This document shows, one piece after another, positions 21,679 through 32,560 of a DNA stretch of 64,000 nucleotides. The stretch is taken from NCBI GenBank assembly GCA_963932145.1, contig OZ010593.1:37202911-37266910 (forward strand). Direction: 5' to 3'. Made by a program: the position numbers and the translations under genes. Below the pieces are notes generated by a model. It did no database searches. It was not told the DNA's origin and saw only the letters and a program-made list of their open reading frames with translations. Numbering within the stretch: position 1 is the stretch's first letter; each line of letters begins with the position of its first letter. Source of the DNA: Acanthosepion lycidas (lineage: Eukaryota; Mollusca; Cephalopoda; Sepiida; Sepiidae).

Positions 21679-21715
<37 letters not shown>
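21679..21715. repeat. (TA)n microsatellite
   Basis: About 18 TA units. Confidence 0.98.
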
Positions 21716-21717
<2 letters not shown>

Positions 21718-22378
21718 TAGAATATGCGTATATACAACAAAGAAATAATCGAATCTTCAGCATGGCTCTACAAATTGAAATATTTTTTTTATTATTTGAG
21801 TATTACTGTTCTTTCAAATTGAAAGAAATGAGTTACAAAAGATTCTTTGCGAAACAACTTTACACAAAATATTTTGTGTATCTTTTTACAGTACAACCGA
21901 ATTAATTGCGTTAGTATCGGAGAAACACCATGCGTCTTCATGTGAGAATATGTGTGACGCGGATGTACATTGTTTTATGCATGTGAATAAATCGTAACAG
22001 TCAGTAGTATGAATAAGCAGACAGCTAGCTTGCTAGTTTTAGTATGTGTGTTTGTTATGTGCCAATATCGCTAAGCATTTTTCTAGTATTATATACTGGA
22101 AGAAATATATGATAATGTGTGTAATTAATTGAGAGAATTTAAAATTTGTATACTAAACTATTGGTCAAAGGTTAAATGAAAAACTAATTAGCGAATGTAA
22201 ATTGATCATTTATATAACGAAACCTCTTAATAAATATTCCCTACTTTTTAAATATCCATTTTAAGGAGGGAAAATACAAAGAAATCCGCGTTTCTCATAT
22301 AACGTCGCTGATTGGTTAATATTTACGAATAGAAAAATTCAAATTTTTATATTCATATCCATATACATATATACATAC

Positions 22379-22382
<4 letters not shown>
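21716..22382. other. Unassigned sequence
   Basis: No gene or element recognised. Confidence 0.5.

Positions 22383-22452
<70 letters not shown>
22383..22452. repeat. (TA)n microsatellite
   Basis: About 35 TA units. Confidence 0.98.
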
Positions 22453-22454
<2 letters not shown>

Positions 22455-22534
22455 GGGCATATTTTGTACAAAAATAAGTTAATTTCTGAGTTTAAGTAAT
22501 CTATGACTTCTTTCTAAATTTCTGAAAAGCGGTT

Positions 22535-22536
<2 letters not shown>

Positions 22537-22579
<43 letters not shown>
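22537..22579. repeat. (TA)n microsatellite
   Basis: About 21 TA units. Confidence 0.98.
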
Positions 22580-22580
<1 letters not shown>

Positions 22581-23528
22581 TGGAGGAAAGAAAGATGTAT
22601 GATAAAGTGTAAAAGTTTTAAGATGACGTCATTCGTCTCTAAGGACTTCATCAGACTAGTTTTTTCTTTTAAGTTGATACAACTACACATGCGCACAAAT
22701 GAGACACGCTGGAAATTTCAAGTTTAGAATACTCTAGTATGTGTTATATGCTTCATCAGCGGCAATATCATTTAGAGTATTTTTCTTTTTGTATCCATCA
22801 TCTTTGTTATTAAATATCCTACATTGAGGTAAAAGAAGATCTGTCAAGAATGGTGAAACGTTGTAAGAAGATGGACGCAAATTTACTATAGAAGAACTAA
22901 ATATTAAAGCACTTTCGAAATATTTTCCTCTTAATGAAATATTTTTCTTTTAATTAGAGTAGCATTTTTAATGTCAAATCTTTTTTCAGTCTCATTACGA
23001 TGAACAACTAATGCATTTAATTTTTTTTTAAATGTCTCTTTTGCGTTCATAGACTCTTTTGTTTTAAATTCTTGAGGTTTATCAAATATATTCTTTCTGA
23101 CAATCCATTCAGATGATAAGTTTTGGCTTTTGTTGTTTTGTTTTTTTTTATTTAAGTATCTTATTGTTTCAGATGTCGTTGTAACAAATTTTATTTTGAG
23201 TTTAGATTCTTTTCGATTGTAGTAGTGATAGAATTAGTGGCTAGAAACAATATATTTCTGCTTCGTTGCGTTTGTCTAGGAGGTAGCATTTTTTTTAATA
23301 TTTTATGAGCCTTTAGCTTCGCATTGAAAAGAAATAATTCGGTTATTGGAGTGTCTTGAAAGAATTTTCAATGTATTTCTCATCTTCGTATAAATATTGA
23401 CGGCTGCAAGCTCTGAATGCTCTTAAGTAGAATCCGATGATTATTCCATATTTGTATCAAGCCGTAAAGTGTTGGTATTCTCGAGTGATATTCTATTAGT
23501 TCATACCATGATTTGTCTTCATTCTTAA
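22580..23528. other. Unassigned sequence
   Basis: No gene recognised. A CTGATGAAGTCC...GAC-GAA string at 22623-22655 (minus) resembles a hammerhead core but lacks a proper stem I and the base after GAA. Confidence 0.5.
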
Positions 23529-23980
23529 TGTTGTGGATTCCGGGTTGAAATCTGGTACCAATAAATAACAAACGCCAGAAATGAATATATGAAAATAATG
23601 TATTAATATAATAATACAAAATGGTAAAGCAGGTTAGTCAATTTGGTGCAAAAAATAATGTCGTTTTCTCACATATATTTACTATGTGAGAAAACGACAT
23701 TATTTTTGCACCAACATAATAGTTCCCGGAATACGGGTTAGTAGCAAAATATATATACAGTCTTTGGTATTGAAGTATCGCTGTATGACTTCTTACTGAG
23801 TCTACGTGCTCGCTCACTGTGACTCCTATAACACTGTTACCTCACCCTCACTCTTTCGGTTACCTACAACCTTTTACTCTGTCACTCTGGACTCAACTCG
23901 ACTCCAGGGTATTCACTGGCAGTAGTGTAAGTATACACTGGGTGAGTCCATTTGTATAAAAAGGGGTGGACCCCTCAACA
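23529..23980. mobile_element. Solo LTR with perfect CTTAA target repeats
   Basis: Starts TGTTGTGGATTCC and ends CCCCTCAACA. CTTAA stands on both sides (23524-23528 and 23981-23985), the 5-bp duplication made by Gypsy-type integrases. The start, the inner AATACGGGTTAGTAG motif and the GTGAGTCCAT motif near the end match the LTR at 10713-11620. No internal region remains, so this is the product of LTR-LTR recombination. Without the nested MITE it is about 370 bp; it lacks the 240-bp tandem repeats of its relative. Confidence 0.9.
23638..23719. mobile_element. 82-bp palindromic mariner MITE (family A) nested in the solo LTR
   Basis: Arms TTTGGTGCAAAAAATAATG and CATTATTTTTGCACCAACAT close a TATATTTACTA loop. 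TA remains on the right (23720-23721). Its position inside the LTR shows that it inserted after the LTR did. Confidence 0.92.
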
Positions 23981-25189
23981 CTTAATTAGTTTCCTCATCG
24001 CTTTGTTAATTTTTTGTGTCTCAGTTATATTCGTTTATTTTTTTATGTGTCAGTATCGTTTAAGAATGAATTAATTTTTTTCAACGTATGAGTTTTTATG
24101 ACAATCCCATCTCATGGAGATTTCCTTATTTTTGCTAGGTTCCTTAGTGTGAATGTCTTTTGTAAATGTCTCTGTGGTAATTTTTTTTTTTTTTTTTTTG
24201 GTTTCTGTAGTGTCGTCTTCTATAGCATGTCCCACGTGCGTAGCCTTCTACATGTGCTGGTTCAACCGATGAGATCTAGTGAAATCCGCATCCGCTTGTT
24301 CCACCGTTGGGGGTCTTTTGGGGTCGTGCTTAGTCTAGATCCTCGTCTTCTACTTTGCCGCCAATGGTGATTCTGTCAGGAGTTTAGAACTTCCGACAGC
24401 ATCGTTCTCAGAGTCACTGGTCCTCCAACCACGACAAGGAACGACCATCAGAGGTACGCACATAGAAACATACACATATAGACAAAGATATATATTTTAC
24501 ATTGGATGTCGGTGTAAACAGTTTGTCATGAAACGTTGTCTGAATGACAAAAACGGAAACAAAACAATAAATAAGAAAAGAATTAAAAGTATAAAATCAT
24601 CAAATATATGAGACTATTTTTTTTTATTATTGTCGTTGTTAAAAATATTTTAAAGATACAGACGAAATTGACTATTTTGAAGCAACAATAAAAAGAAAAT
24701 TCTAGCCGAGTCAGCGGCAGCTCGTTGCAGTTTCATAACATGTGGTCTCAGAGGAAGATCATGAAATCACGTGCATGGGTCACTTCCAGTCAGGCTGAGG
24801 TCCACCTTCATTAAATTCATCCCATTGGCACCTTTCTTCTACTCTGATTTTCTATCACCTTCAACCAATTCTTGCAAAGTCAAACGGCGATAGAGAATTC
24901 GTGATGGAAGCATGCGTTAGTGAAATGGGCGGGGCGGGGGGTGCTTCTAGTCCTGAACCTCCTCCCACATTGGCGGTGAATGGAGTCATTAACACCGACA
25001 TCATAAGGAAAGGAAAGGCATTTCTTAAATTACGAGGTAAAAAAAACAACAAAAAAAAAAACAGGGAGACGCTAGCGCGTGACACCTCAAGTAGACTTGG
25101 GATGACGGATAGCTAGACGCGTGCAGCTAGTCGCGTGAAGCATTCCCCACCCTTCAGTCTACTTGTAAAAGAGAAGGGGTCAGACGTCT
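23981..25189. other. Unassigned sequence
   Basis: Includes a 20-base T run (24179-24200). The part 24690-25190 is less AT-rich and holds overlapping 71-74-codon frames on both strands without known motifs. Confidence 0.5.
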
Positions 25190-25610
25190 GAGCGCTTCAC
25201 TCAGCGTTTTATGTGGGCAGAAGCAGTTAAACCTGTGGAAATTCATCGCTGGCTGTTAGCCAAACATGGAGCACGAACCATGAATCAACAAAAGATGTGT
25301 ATTAGGTTGTAGGACTTTTAAGGCAGGAAGAACAAGTGTAAATGGATCTCATTGATTCATTAGGACGTCTTGATCAGGGAATCACATTGGCACAAGTGGC
25401 GACAATCGTGGACATACGCTATGGAAATATGCAAGACAGAGTGCATGATGACTTGGTGTACCATAAAATTGGTTTGCTTTGGGTGCCTAAAGAAGCAAGC
25501 GGCTCAGATGTATCTACGTGAGCAACTGAAAAGATTCTTTCTAGAAGAAATGAAGAAGCCCGTTGACTGATATCAAAATTGAATTACGTGCAGTGGGACT
25601 ATATCGAAAA
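25190..25610 (+). pseudogene. Mariner-type transposase N-terminal (helix-turn-helix) relic
   Basis: Plus-strand reading in shifting frames gives a GRTSVNG-like turn (25335-25350), then GITLAQVATIVDIRYGNMQ and VHDDLVYHKIGLLWVPK (25441-25491). This is the second helix-turn-helix and linker of mariner transposases, also present in the transposon-derived half of SETMAR (R-LT-x-x-x-IA-x-x-x-GIS-G-x-x-x-I-x-HDDL-x-x-KI-A-WVP). This domain binds the terminal inverted repeats. Upstream RSS- and EIHRWLLAKHG-like segments fit the first helix-turn-helix. Stops (for example after WVPK... at 25519) and frame changes make it dead. No catalytic core was seen. Confidence 0.65.
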
Positions 25611-25943
25611 GTGTCATATACATTTGGACCATATGAGTGGAAATAGAGGTGTTGTAAGGAAATTGCTTTTAATTTTTGATTTACCATAAACACACACACA
25701 CTCATATATGTTTATGTGCATTCGCGCGTGTGTGTGTGCTTTGCGTGTTTGTGATGTTTTCCTGAAGATTTTATTTAGCTGACAAATTCACTGAAACTAT
25801 TTTTACTACAGAATATTGGTATTATAGATTATTCAACAATAGAAAGCAATTGAAAATCAGTATAATTGATTGTCTTGACAGTGGTCAAGAATTAATTAAA
25901 TATTTACTGACAAAATAAAGATATTACATATATATATATATCG

Positions 25944-25946
<3 letters not shown>

Positions 25947-25981
<35 letters not shown>

Positions 25982-25982
25982 A
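25947..25982. repeat. (GATA)n microsatellite
   Basis: About nine GATA units, preceded by a short TA run at 25928-25941. Confidence 0.97.
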
Positions 25983-26135
25983 CAAACCTAATGAGCCAGA
26001 CAAACCTAACCAGGTTTCACCTAAGCGGATCGTCAGGGAAAGCTGGTCTGCTCTACGGTTGTATTGAGCTCTTTTAGTTAGTTGTTTACTGGTATCGTGG
26101 TTTTTTCTTTGGACTTTAAACCTGTATCTGTGCAT
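25983..26135 (+). repeat. Dispersed repeat modules X then Y
   Basis: Module X (25983-26043; CAAACCTAACCAGGTTTCAC, then GGATCGTCAGGGAAAG) is followed by module Y (26044-26135; GGTCTGCTCTACGGTTGTAT, then GAGCTC and TAGTTGTTTACTGG). Both modules recur at 44325-44481, but there Y is inverted relative to X. Confidence 0.85.
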
Positions 26136-26210
26136 AATTTTTTTCCTTCATGATTGATTTGATTATTGGCAAATCAAAAATTCGAAGGTTTTTCTAAACG
26201 AGTATAGTTA

Positions 26211-26212
<2 letters not shown>

Positions 26213-26277
<65 letters not shown>
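26213..26277. repeat. (TA)n microsatellite
   Basis: About 32 TA units. Confidence 0.98.
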
Positions 26278-26278
<1 letters not shown>

Positions 26279-26533
26279 TGTTTCTAGAAAGGAACAATTT
26301 CACCAGCTCTTGCAGACCGACACTGTTCAACAAATAATTTTTATTAATATGAAAACTTCTTCATCTTTACTGTTTCAACTTTGCTATCCTCGATTCTTTC
26401 ATTCTGTTTGACTGCTTGTTCTACCATTATGCCTTTCAACCTAGAGTCAAAGTGAAGCATCTGTTCTATTCCTGTTTTTCTGGTTTTGCACCATTTGAAC
26501 TTTCTGCCTGAGATGATTTCATGCTATATATAT

Positions 26534-26733
26534 TGTTGTGGTGTCCTCCCTCTAAAGAGTCTATGTTAGACTCTTCCGCCTGCTATAAGATTAGTAGGAC
26601 AGAAGGCTTCGGGTAACTGTGAATAGATTGAGCGCTAGTTCATTCCATACACTCTTACTAGTCGTGTAATACTTTTCTGGTGTACCACTGTTTAATATAC
26701 GATATAGCTTCAAACCTGGTTTTATTACTTACA
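26534..26733 (+). mobile_element. 5' LTR of an internally deleted LTR retrotransposon
   Basis: This 200-bp LTR starts TGTTGTGGTGTCC and ends ATTACTTACA. Its last ~119 bp recur at 27315-27440. Two bases after its end comes a likely primer-binding site, which fixes the orientation. Confidence 0.82.
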
Positions 26734-26735
26734 TC

Positions 26736-26753
26736 TTGGCGACGAAGGATTTC
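26736..26753 (+). other. Primer-binding site (tRNA-complementary)
   Basis: TTGGCGACGAAGGATTTC begins two bases after the LTR. The TGGCGAC start is the usual form of a PBS in Gypsy elements. The priming tRNA was not identified. Confidence 0.7.
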
Positions 26754-26971
26754 ACGTTAAATCATTTTTATTTTTTTTTTGACAGTGACTACAGCTGTGG
26801 TGAAAAAAGGAATTCTAATCCAACTCTACAACAAAAGGCTATCCAGTGTTAATTACAACACTGACAGAAAAAAAAAAAGCAAACTCTTCCAAACAAGAGG
26901 AGTTCTTCAAGTTCAGTTCAGTGGTTGAGAAGAAGGTTGCTGAACTTTGTTATTTTTTCTATTCCAACAAG

Positions 26972-27215
26972 TCAATAAAAGAACTGTACAAGTCAAACAG
27001 ACTTATTGTTTTCGCTGATGGGGTAAAGTAAAAAATTTACACCCTCTCCCGCTTTTACATTTTTCAGTAAAAGAATCGTACAAGTCAAACAGACTTATTG
27101 TTTTCGCTAATGGGGTAAAGTAAAAATTTACACCCTCTCCCGCTTTTACATTTTTCAGTAAAAGAATCGTACAAGTCAAACAGACTTATTTAAAAGGGTA
27201 AAGAGAAAAAAATCC
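26972..27215 (+). repeat. ~91-bp tandem repeats in the retrotransposon leader
   Basis: GTACAAGTCAAACAGACTTA recurs at 26986, 27078 and 27169 (spacing 92 and 91). Each unit contains TTTTCGCT-ATGGGGTAAAGT and TTTACACCCTCTCCCGC. About two and a half units. Confidence 0.92.
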
Positions 27216-27247
27216 CCATCTCTCATTTCTTAGTTTTACACAATAAA

Positions 27248-27322
27248 ATGGACAAATTTAAAAGTGCAATGGTAGAGTTGTTAAAACACCAACAGGAACA
27301 AAAACTACCGTTGGAACAGTGA
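27248..27322 (+). pseudogene. gag start of the LTR retrotransposon, truncated
   Basis: ATG at 27248 opens MDKFKSAMVELLKHQQEQK and continues to LPLEQ before a stop inside the downstream LTR remnant. A short acidic/glutamine-rich start such as this is common in gag of small Gypsy elements (inferred from pattern, not from a conserved domain). The frame runs into LTR sequence at about 27311, so gag, pol and the start of the 3' LTR were lost in one deletion. Confidence 0.55.
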
Positions 27323-27440
27323 ATAGATGAGAGCTAATTCATTTGATACACACTCACTAGTCGTGTAATACTCTTCTGGTGTATTTACTGTTTAATATGC
27401 GATATATCTACAAACCTGTTTTTTTTTTATTCCTTAACCA
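27312..27440 (+). mobile_element. 3' LTR remnant of the same element
   Basis: Matches the last ~119 bp of the 5' LTR, including CTAGTCGTGTAATACT-TTCTGGTGTA and TTTAATAT-CGATAT. About 80 bp of LTR start are missing. No target duplication was found (left TATAT, right TTTAC). Confidence 0.8.
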
Positions 27441-27452
27441 TTTACTTGGTCA

Positions 27453-27456
<4 letters not shown>

Positions 27457-27503
<47 letters not shown>
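27457..27503. repeat. (TA)n microsatellite
   Basis: About 23 TA units, 16 bp beyond the LTR remnant. Confidence 0.98.
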
Positions 27504-27508
<5 letters not shown>

Positions 27509-28561
27509 TCATTTCCCTCTCCACATGTTTGTAAAATTGGAGTATTTTAGGTATTCATAGAGAATGCGTTTTGGTGTTTGTGGCATTTTCTTTTTTTATA
27601 TATATAAATGTGGTATTATGGTGAAAGGATTATACGTCTGAGTGGGTCAGTTAATGTGATTAGTTAAGTTAAATTTATTAACTGATGACCAGCTTTCCTT
27701 AGTTTTCGGCTCTGTCCTATACTTTGTGCATTTTTAAATGAATGCATATTCAGTTGCCTGGATAATCTGACATATTTTGGCAGCTTATATTGTAATTGAT
27801 TCTTCCGTACAATATTTGTTGTTCTTCCTGACATTGTTTGTGCCAGTTTGATCACTTGTTGAAAGTTCCTTTTCTACCAGAGACGAATGCACATTTTGCT
27901 ACTGACGTGTGCTTGGTCTTGCTTCATCCAAATGGACGAAAAACATGTTTAAAGGGTTGAACCCCATCCCTATGAAAAAGGATCTATCCCTAATAATACC
28001 TACTAAAATGGCGGGTCTCAAAGGATGAATTCAACAACAAAGATGAATGATATAAAAGCATCTACAATCGAGGAAATTCGCCATGCACTTGGAAGTCACC
28101 ACCAATTTGTATTATTGATTTGTTCATCAAGGTCAAGAATATGCGCATCTCGTGAAACCGGATGGCTTAATTAATACACATAGATTAACTGAAAGTGATT
28201 GAGAAGAGAATAGCATATCTTCGTCGTCGAAAAAAAAGCAAAATCGAATTATCAACTAAAGAATACGTGATTAAAGCATTAACAGACCTTAGTATTCATG
28301 GGCAACAAAGGAGATAAAGAAGACTGCATAGGGCCTCACAAAAAAAGGACCTTCAAAACAAAACCGCTTCATCAGGATAGAAAACCAAGAAAAGAAATAA
28401 TGTACATAAATATATGGCGTCCTATGTTTCACCGTAGGACATAAAGTAGGCGCATTTATACAACAGAATAGAGAAATTATAAAAAATAATTCTGGATAGA
28501 AAAATGGGGCGGTGAAATAAGATGTCATGCAAGATCGAGAGAGTTTCAACGACATTCCCAA
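27504..28561. other. Unassigned sequence
   Basis: No gene recognised. GTCCTA and TAGGAC arms around 28422-28443 form a small perfect hairpin. A 132-codon minus-strand frame at 28289-28687 has no known motif. Confidence 0.5.
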
Positions 28562-28940
28562 TTGAATAGCTCTGGACAATCCAAAGCTAGCAGTGCCCAA
28601 CAGGAAACCAGTGGTAACACTGGCCACCAAACTACGTTCTGTCCAGCCAAAAAGATTCCAGAGAAAGTAACCACTGGAATGCCACACTATACCATGACAA
28701 CTTACAATCAGGCCTTAGCGAACACTAGCTTCATTGCAGCTTCTCCCCACCCCCCAAAAAAACGATCAAGAGGAACTCAGAACAAGACAAGGTACTCTCT
28801 CTCCCTTGCCATCTCTTGAAAATGTAACGGAAGGAAACAGCGGAGTATGTCCGGTAGTAATAGGAAAGAACTATTGTAGAAGCAATACAGTCGTTTTTGC
28901 CATGTCGCCAAAGACTCTACAACATGAAATTAATATTTAA
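28562..28940 (+). other. Possible broken coding sequence, unidentified
   Basis: Two overlapping plus-strand frames (28562-28819 and 28734-28940) have more balanced base composition than the surroundings and a Ser/Thr/Gln/Pro-rich protein with a basic PPKKRSRG patch. A single frame change near 28800 would join them. I do not recognise the product. It could be a retrotransposon ORF1 or gag remnant, or chance. Confidence 0.25.
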
Positions 28941-29104
28941 CATTTATGCAGACACTTTAAAAAGTAGAGGGGAATTGGGGCCAGCCCTGGAAAAGAAAAT
29001 TTGGAGTTACTGAAGAAAATGAATACTCAAATGGTCAGTGGAATGAGCTATGTCATCACTAAAAAGCAAGAAAGAGCTAACGTAATGACTTTTACATTTT
29101 CACC
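28941..29104. other. Unassigned sequence
   Basis: Nothing recognised. Confidence 0.4.
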
Positions 29105-29222
29105 GAAAAATTATGCCAGGATTCATAACTTTTCCAAGGGTATTAATACGTAAGTGAATGCAATGGATTCGACTGGAATTCGAACTCAGTTCTCCGATTC
29201 TTCTATACGTGCTTCCTCATAT
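29105..29222 (-). repeat. tRNA-derived SINE, minus strand, truncated
   Basis: Minus strand: ATCGGAGAACTGAGTTCGAATTCC (B box within), then CATTGCATTCACTTACGT and TTAATACCCTTGGAAAAG. It is the same family as 61390-61560. The A box side is lost in the variable head. Confidence 0.8.
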
Positions 29223-29900
29223 TCTAATTAAAGGTTCAACATAACTTTAAGTCGATAACAAACGCGTGGAGAAACTGAGGAATTGCCCACAGGCTGATTT
29301 TTTAATGGTAGTGTAGGTAGGTCTGTCACGAAAAATTTGGTCTGTGTTGGGAGAGGCGAACACTTTTAAACATTTCTCCTCCAGAAACGTAGCTAGGAAC
29401 ACGGTATATTATTATTATTATTATTCATACGTAACAATAAATTGAGGAATAACTTCGATTTAAAGAATGTCTCATTTATTCAAAGATACTAACTTAGACG
29501 CAATATTCTTAAGTCCACTATCGAAAATTATCATAAATTTGCGCCCCGGATGAAAAAAAAATCCTCAGAAAGGCTCTTTTCACAAATCGACATACATGAC
29601 TATACAAAATGTTCAAAGAAAATGAAATAAAACTGAAATTCTAAACCTGTTATTTAAAATATATAATACATAAATTAGACCCAAACTAAAATATAAATTA
29701 TTTGCATCATAAAAAAAGTAAATTGTACTCACTTTTGTTTATTAGACGTCACTTATCATCCGCCATAATTAATTTACATCTATTTTTCAGTTCGCCAGAT
29801 TTTAACCGCCAAAAATTAGCAAAACTAACATTTTTTTCATTTTTGTTAATAAATACTTATGGCAAAATAAAATTTTCATTTGCCTTGAAGTTCGTCTAAG

Positions 29901-29901
<1 letters not shown>
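29223..29901. other. Unassigned sequence
   Basis: Contains a short (TTA)n at 29411-29425. No element recognised. Confidence 0.5.

Positions 29902-29933
<32 letters not shown>
29902..29933. repeat. (TA)n microsatellite
   Basis: About 16 TA units, at the left edge of repeat R1 copy 2. Confidence 0.98.
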
Positions 29934-29937
<4 letters not shown>

Positions 29938-29939
29938 TT

Positions 29940-31297
29940 CAAAAATTCGCTAAAATAGGGGTATACCATCATGAAAAAGTCCCCAAACTTGATAAAAACA
30001 AAGTTTTATCGTCAAAATTTAAGGGGAAAGATCAAAGTATTTGAGAGAGTCTTATTAGTTTTTAATAATTTCTAGAACGTTCTAAATTCTGGTTAAAAAT
30101 CTTGTTTTTTTTTGCATCAGTGGGTGGGCCAAATATTAGTACTAGGAAATTTAACATCTTTTTCGCGTTCTTTGGGAAATTCTTGCAAAAATTAAAGAAT
30201 TGTCGGATTTTAATGAAATTTTCAGGGTTTATTCACAAATGAATTAAAACAATTGATTTATTTGTACATCTGCTACCTCTACTAATTTAATTTTATGATA
30301 ATTCCGAGAAAATAAATCCAACCACTTCATTTTATATTAGTTAAAATTAGGATTCCTTGGAGAATTTAAATCAGTTTGTTTTTGTCAAACAGGAACACTA
30401 TTTACTGAAAATCTGATCTGAAGCTTCAAATAAAAAAAATGCAATAAACTGACATTATTTAATCAGAAAAGATTTTAATTGTTTTTATAAATTATATTAA
30501 GAACAATATTGCCTTAATATTTTTTTCAATTTTCGACGAATAATAAATTTTCACAAGAATTTTCTTTTTTTAATTTTAATTACAAAATATTTTGAAATCT
30601 GTGAAAATTCAGCCTTTTTAAATTATATTTACTTTTCACAAATGAAAAGCTTATTACAAATCATCAAACACCAATATTTTTAAAAGATTTTTTCTTTTTT
30701 CTTTTCTTGTATCTGTATAAACGATATTATCTGAAAATAAGAACGATGACTATAGTAAATCTAAAATTAAAGAATCTAAAATACAATAACGGAGAATATT
30801 TCCTTAGTTTTTAAGATGACTGTGCACATAAAACTTAAATAAAAAGGCGCTCACGATATTTTCTTCAATTGTTTTGCAGTCTCCTAGAACATTCGGTCTG
30901 CCATTACGCTGTCAGTACATCAACACAACTACTGTCAGCTTACAAAAAATGCATTTCTGTGATATTTTAAACATAAAATAAATATTTCAAAAAAGATTAA
31001 TTATACTTTAAATCAGCTAATTTTACTGTGTTTCAGAAAAGTATGTTTTATTTTTTGAAGATTTTTTTTTATTGAGAATTGCATTGCGATGAAAGACGAC
31101 TAAAATCAAGGGGGAGCTCTAATCAACTATTTTAGCAAAAAAAACTTTCATTCAATTTAAATTATTTTTGAAATACAACAAAGTTTTTACTTATCGGAAA
31201 TATTAGAAATTAATCTATTAGCTTGAAATTAAAACAAAAATCTTGTAGAAAGATTTAAAAAAATCTTAAACCTTAGTTTTTTGTGGAGGCTCCTAAT

Positions 31298-31300
<3 letters not shown>
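29940..31300 (+). repeat. ~1 kb AT-rich dispersed repeat R1, copy 2
   Basis: Colinear with 3870-4920 (shared landmarks listed there). It is longer because of additional sequence around 30700-31110 that copy 1 lacks. It is bounded by (TA)n on both sides, which suggests that the element ends in, or integrates at, TA repeats. Confidence 0.75.

Positions 31301-31372
<72 letters not shown>
31301..31372. repeat. (TA)n microsatellite
   Basis: About 36 TA units, at the right edge of repeat R1 copy 2. The junction GCTCCTAATTA resembles ACTCCTAATTA before the TA tract at 35383. Confidence 0.98.
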
Positions 31373-31375
<3 letters not shown>

Positions 31376-32454
31376 GAACTATGTTAGTCTATTTTTATGT
31401 CTGGGTAAACCTATTTTAGCAATGAAATAACTTGGATAATGTTGATATTTGAAAATATTTGTTTCATCAGATTGCTATAGGATCTAAAAATTCTAACAGT
31501 TCTTAAATATGAATCTAATATTTAGATTTTATTGTGATCTATGTAAATGTTCTCGAGGATATTTTTATTAGACTTATGATAGACTTTAACCCGCATCTAT
31601 TCAAATTAACTTCTGTCAAAATGTTATTTCGTTTTCATATAAGAATTCAGAAAATTCCATTATTGTTTTACCTCAAATTTATTAACTTAGTTTATTTGGA
31701 TTTTATCAGGCGTCACTTATATAGCAAAATTATTCAGCATATACGGCTACGATATGTTGTAAGGGGCTAAATTCTAAGAAATCTAAAGAGATAGACTAAA
31801 AGGCTTAAGAAAAAGATTGGAAGAAATTAAGGGATAGAATGAGATGTAGCCAAAAAGCGAGAGAAGACACAAGGGCTGAAATAATGTCTAATTTTATCAA
31901 CACCCTTAGAATTTCCACGAATCCAGCTAGTTAATATTACTACTAGTAGTAGTAGTAGTAGTACTAGCAACGTAATTGTATTTTTTGTATAAGTAGTATA
32001 ACACGTCTCTTGTCGCTACTCCTATGCTAGCTGGGTTAGTTTGGAATTTCTCATCAATACCAATCGTCAGGGTTCAAACCTTTTAAAAGCCAGAAATTCG
32101 AAGAATGATTTTAGAAACATACTTTGACGCAATACATTTGCTATCCATTTAACAATCTGCAACTTTGTGATGCACTAAGTGTATCTCAATAAATTAATCA
32201 CCATCAACTTACTCGTCACTCGAACAAAACGGAGGCCACCACTTAGCATTCAAACCCAATTATGAATGCCGATTTCGAATGCAGATTTTCAATACTTCCA
32301 ATTGATACAATAGTTTAAACTAATGCTAAACTAAGACTTGCTTAGCTTAATGTCTCCTCCTTCTTTTCCCTTCCCAATTCACATTATCATAGGCGTTTCT
32401 TTTCGATAATTTGTCAAATATAAACGAAAAACTCAACAACAATTATAATACAGA
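31373..32454. other. Unassigned sequence with (TAG)n
   Basis: A palindromic TACTACTAGTAGTAGTAG run lies at 31937-31970. No gene or element recognised. Confidence 0.5.
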
Positions 32455-32560
32455 CAGTGCAATAGTTAGCAGTTCGAGAGGAGTAGAGTTCAAATTCCGG
32501 TTGAGTTATTTATATTCACTTTGGAAGAGTTTGAATCTATTTTTCTCCCAGGTATGGAAT
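32455..32560 (+). repeat. tRNA-derived SINE, degraded
   Basis: CAATAGTTAGCAGTTCGAG followed by GTAGAGTTCAAATTCCGG (B box) and a TTATTTATATTCAC body start parallels the SINE at 61390. Confidence 0.6.

Noticed and set aside
22623-22655. Hammerhead-like string on the minus strand (CTGATGAAGTCC...GACGAATG)
   Set aside because: The base after GAA is T instead of A, an extra base breaks stem II, and stem I does not pair.
27248-27322. Small host peptide gene
   Set aside because: Lies between an LTR/PBS and an LTR remnant; best explained as truncated gag.
28289-28687. 132-codon minus-strand frame rich in Phe/Leu/Ser
   Set aside because: No motif, overlaps a plus-strand frame with more protein-like composition, no supporting neighbours.
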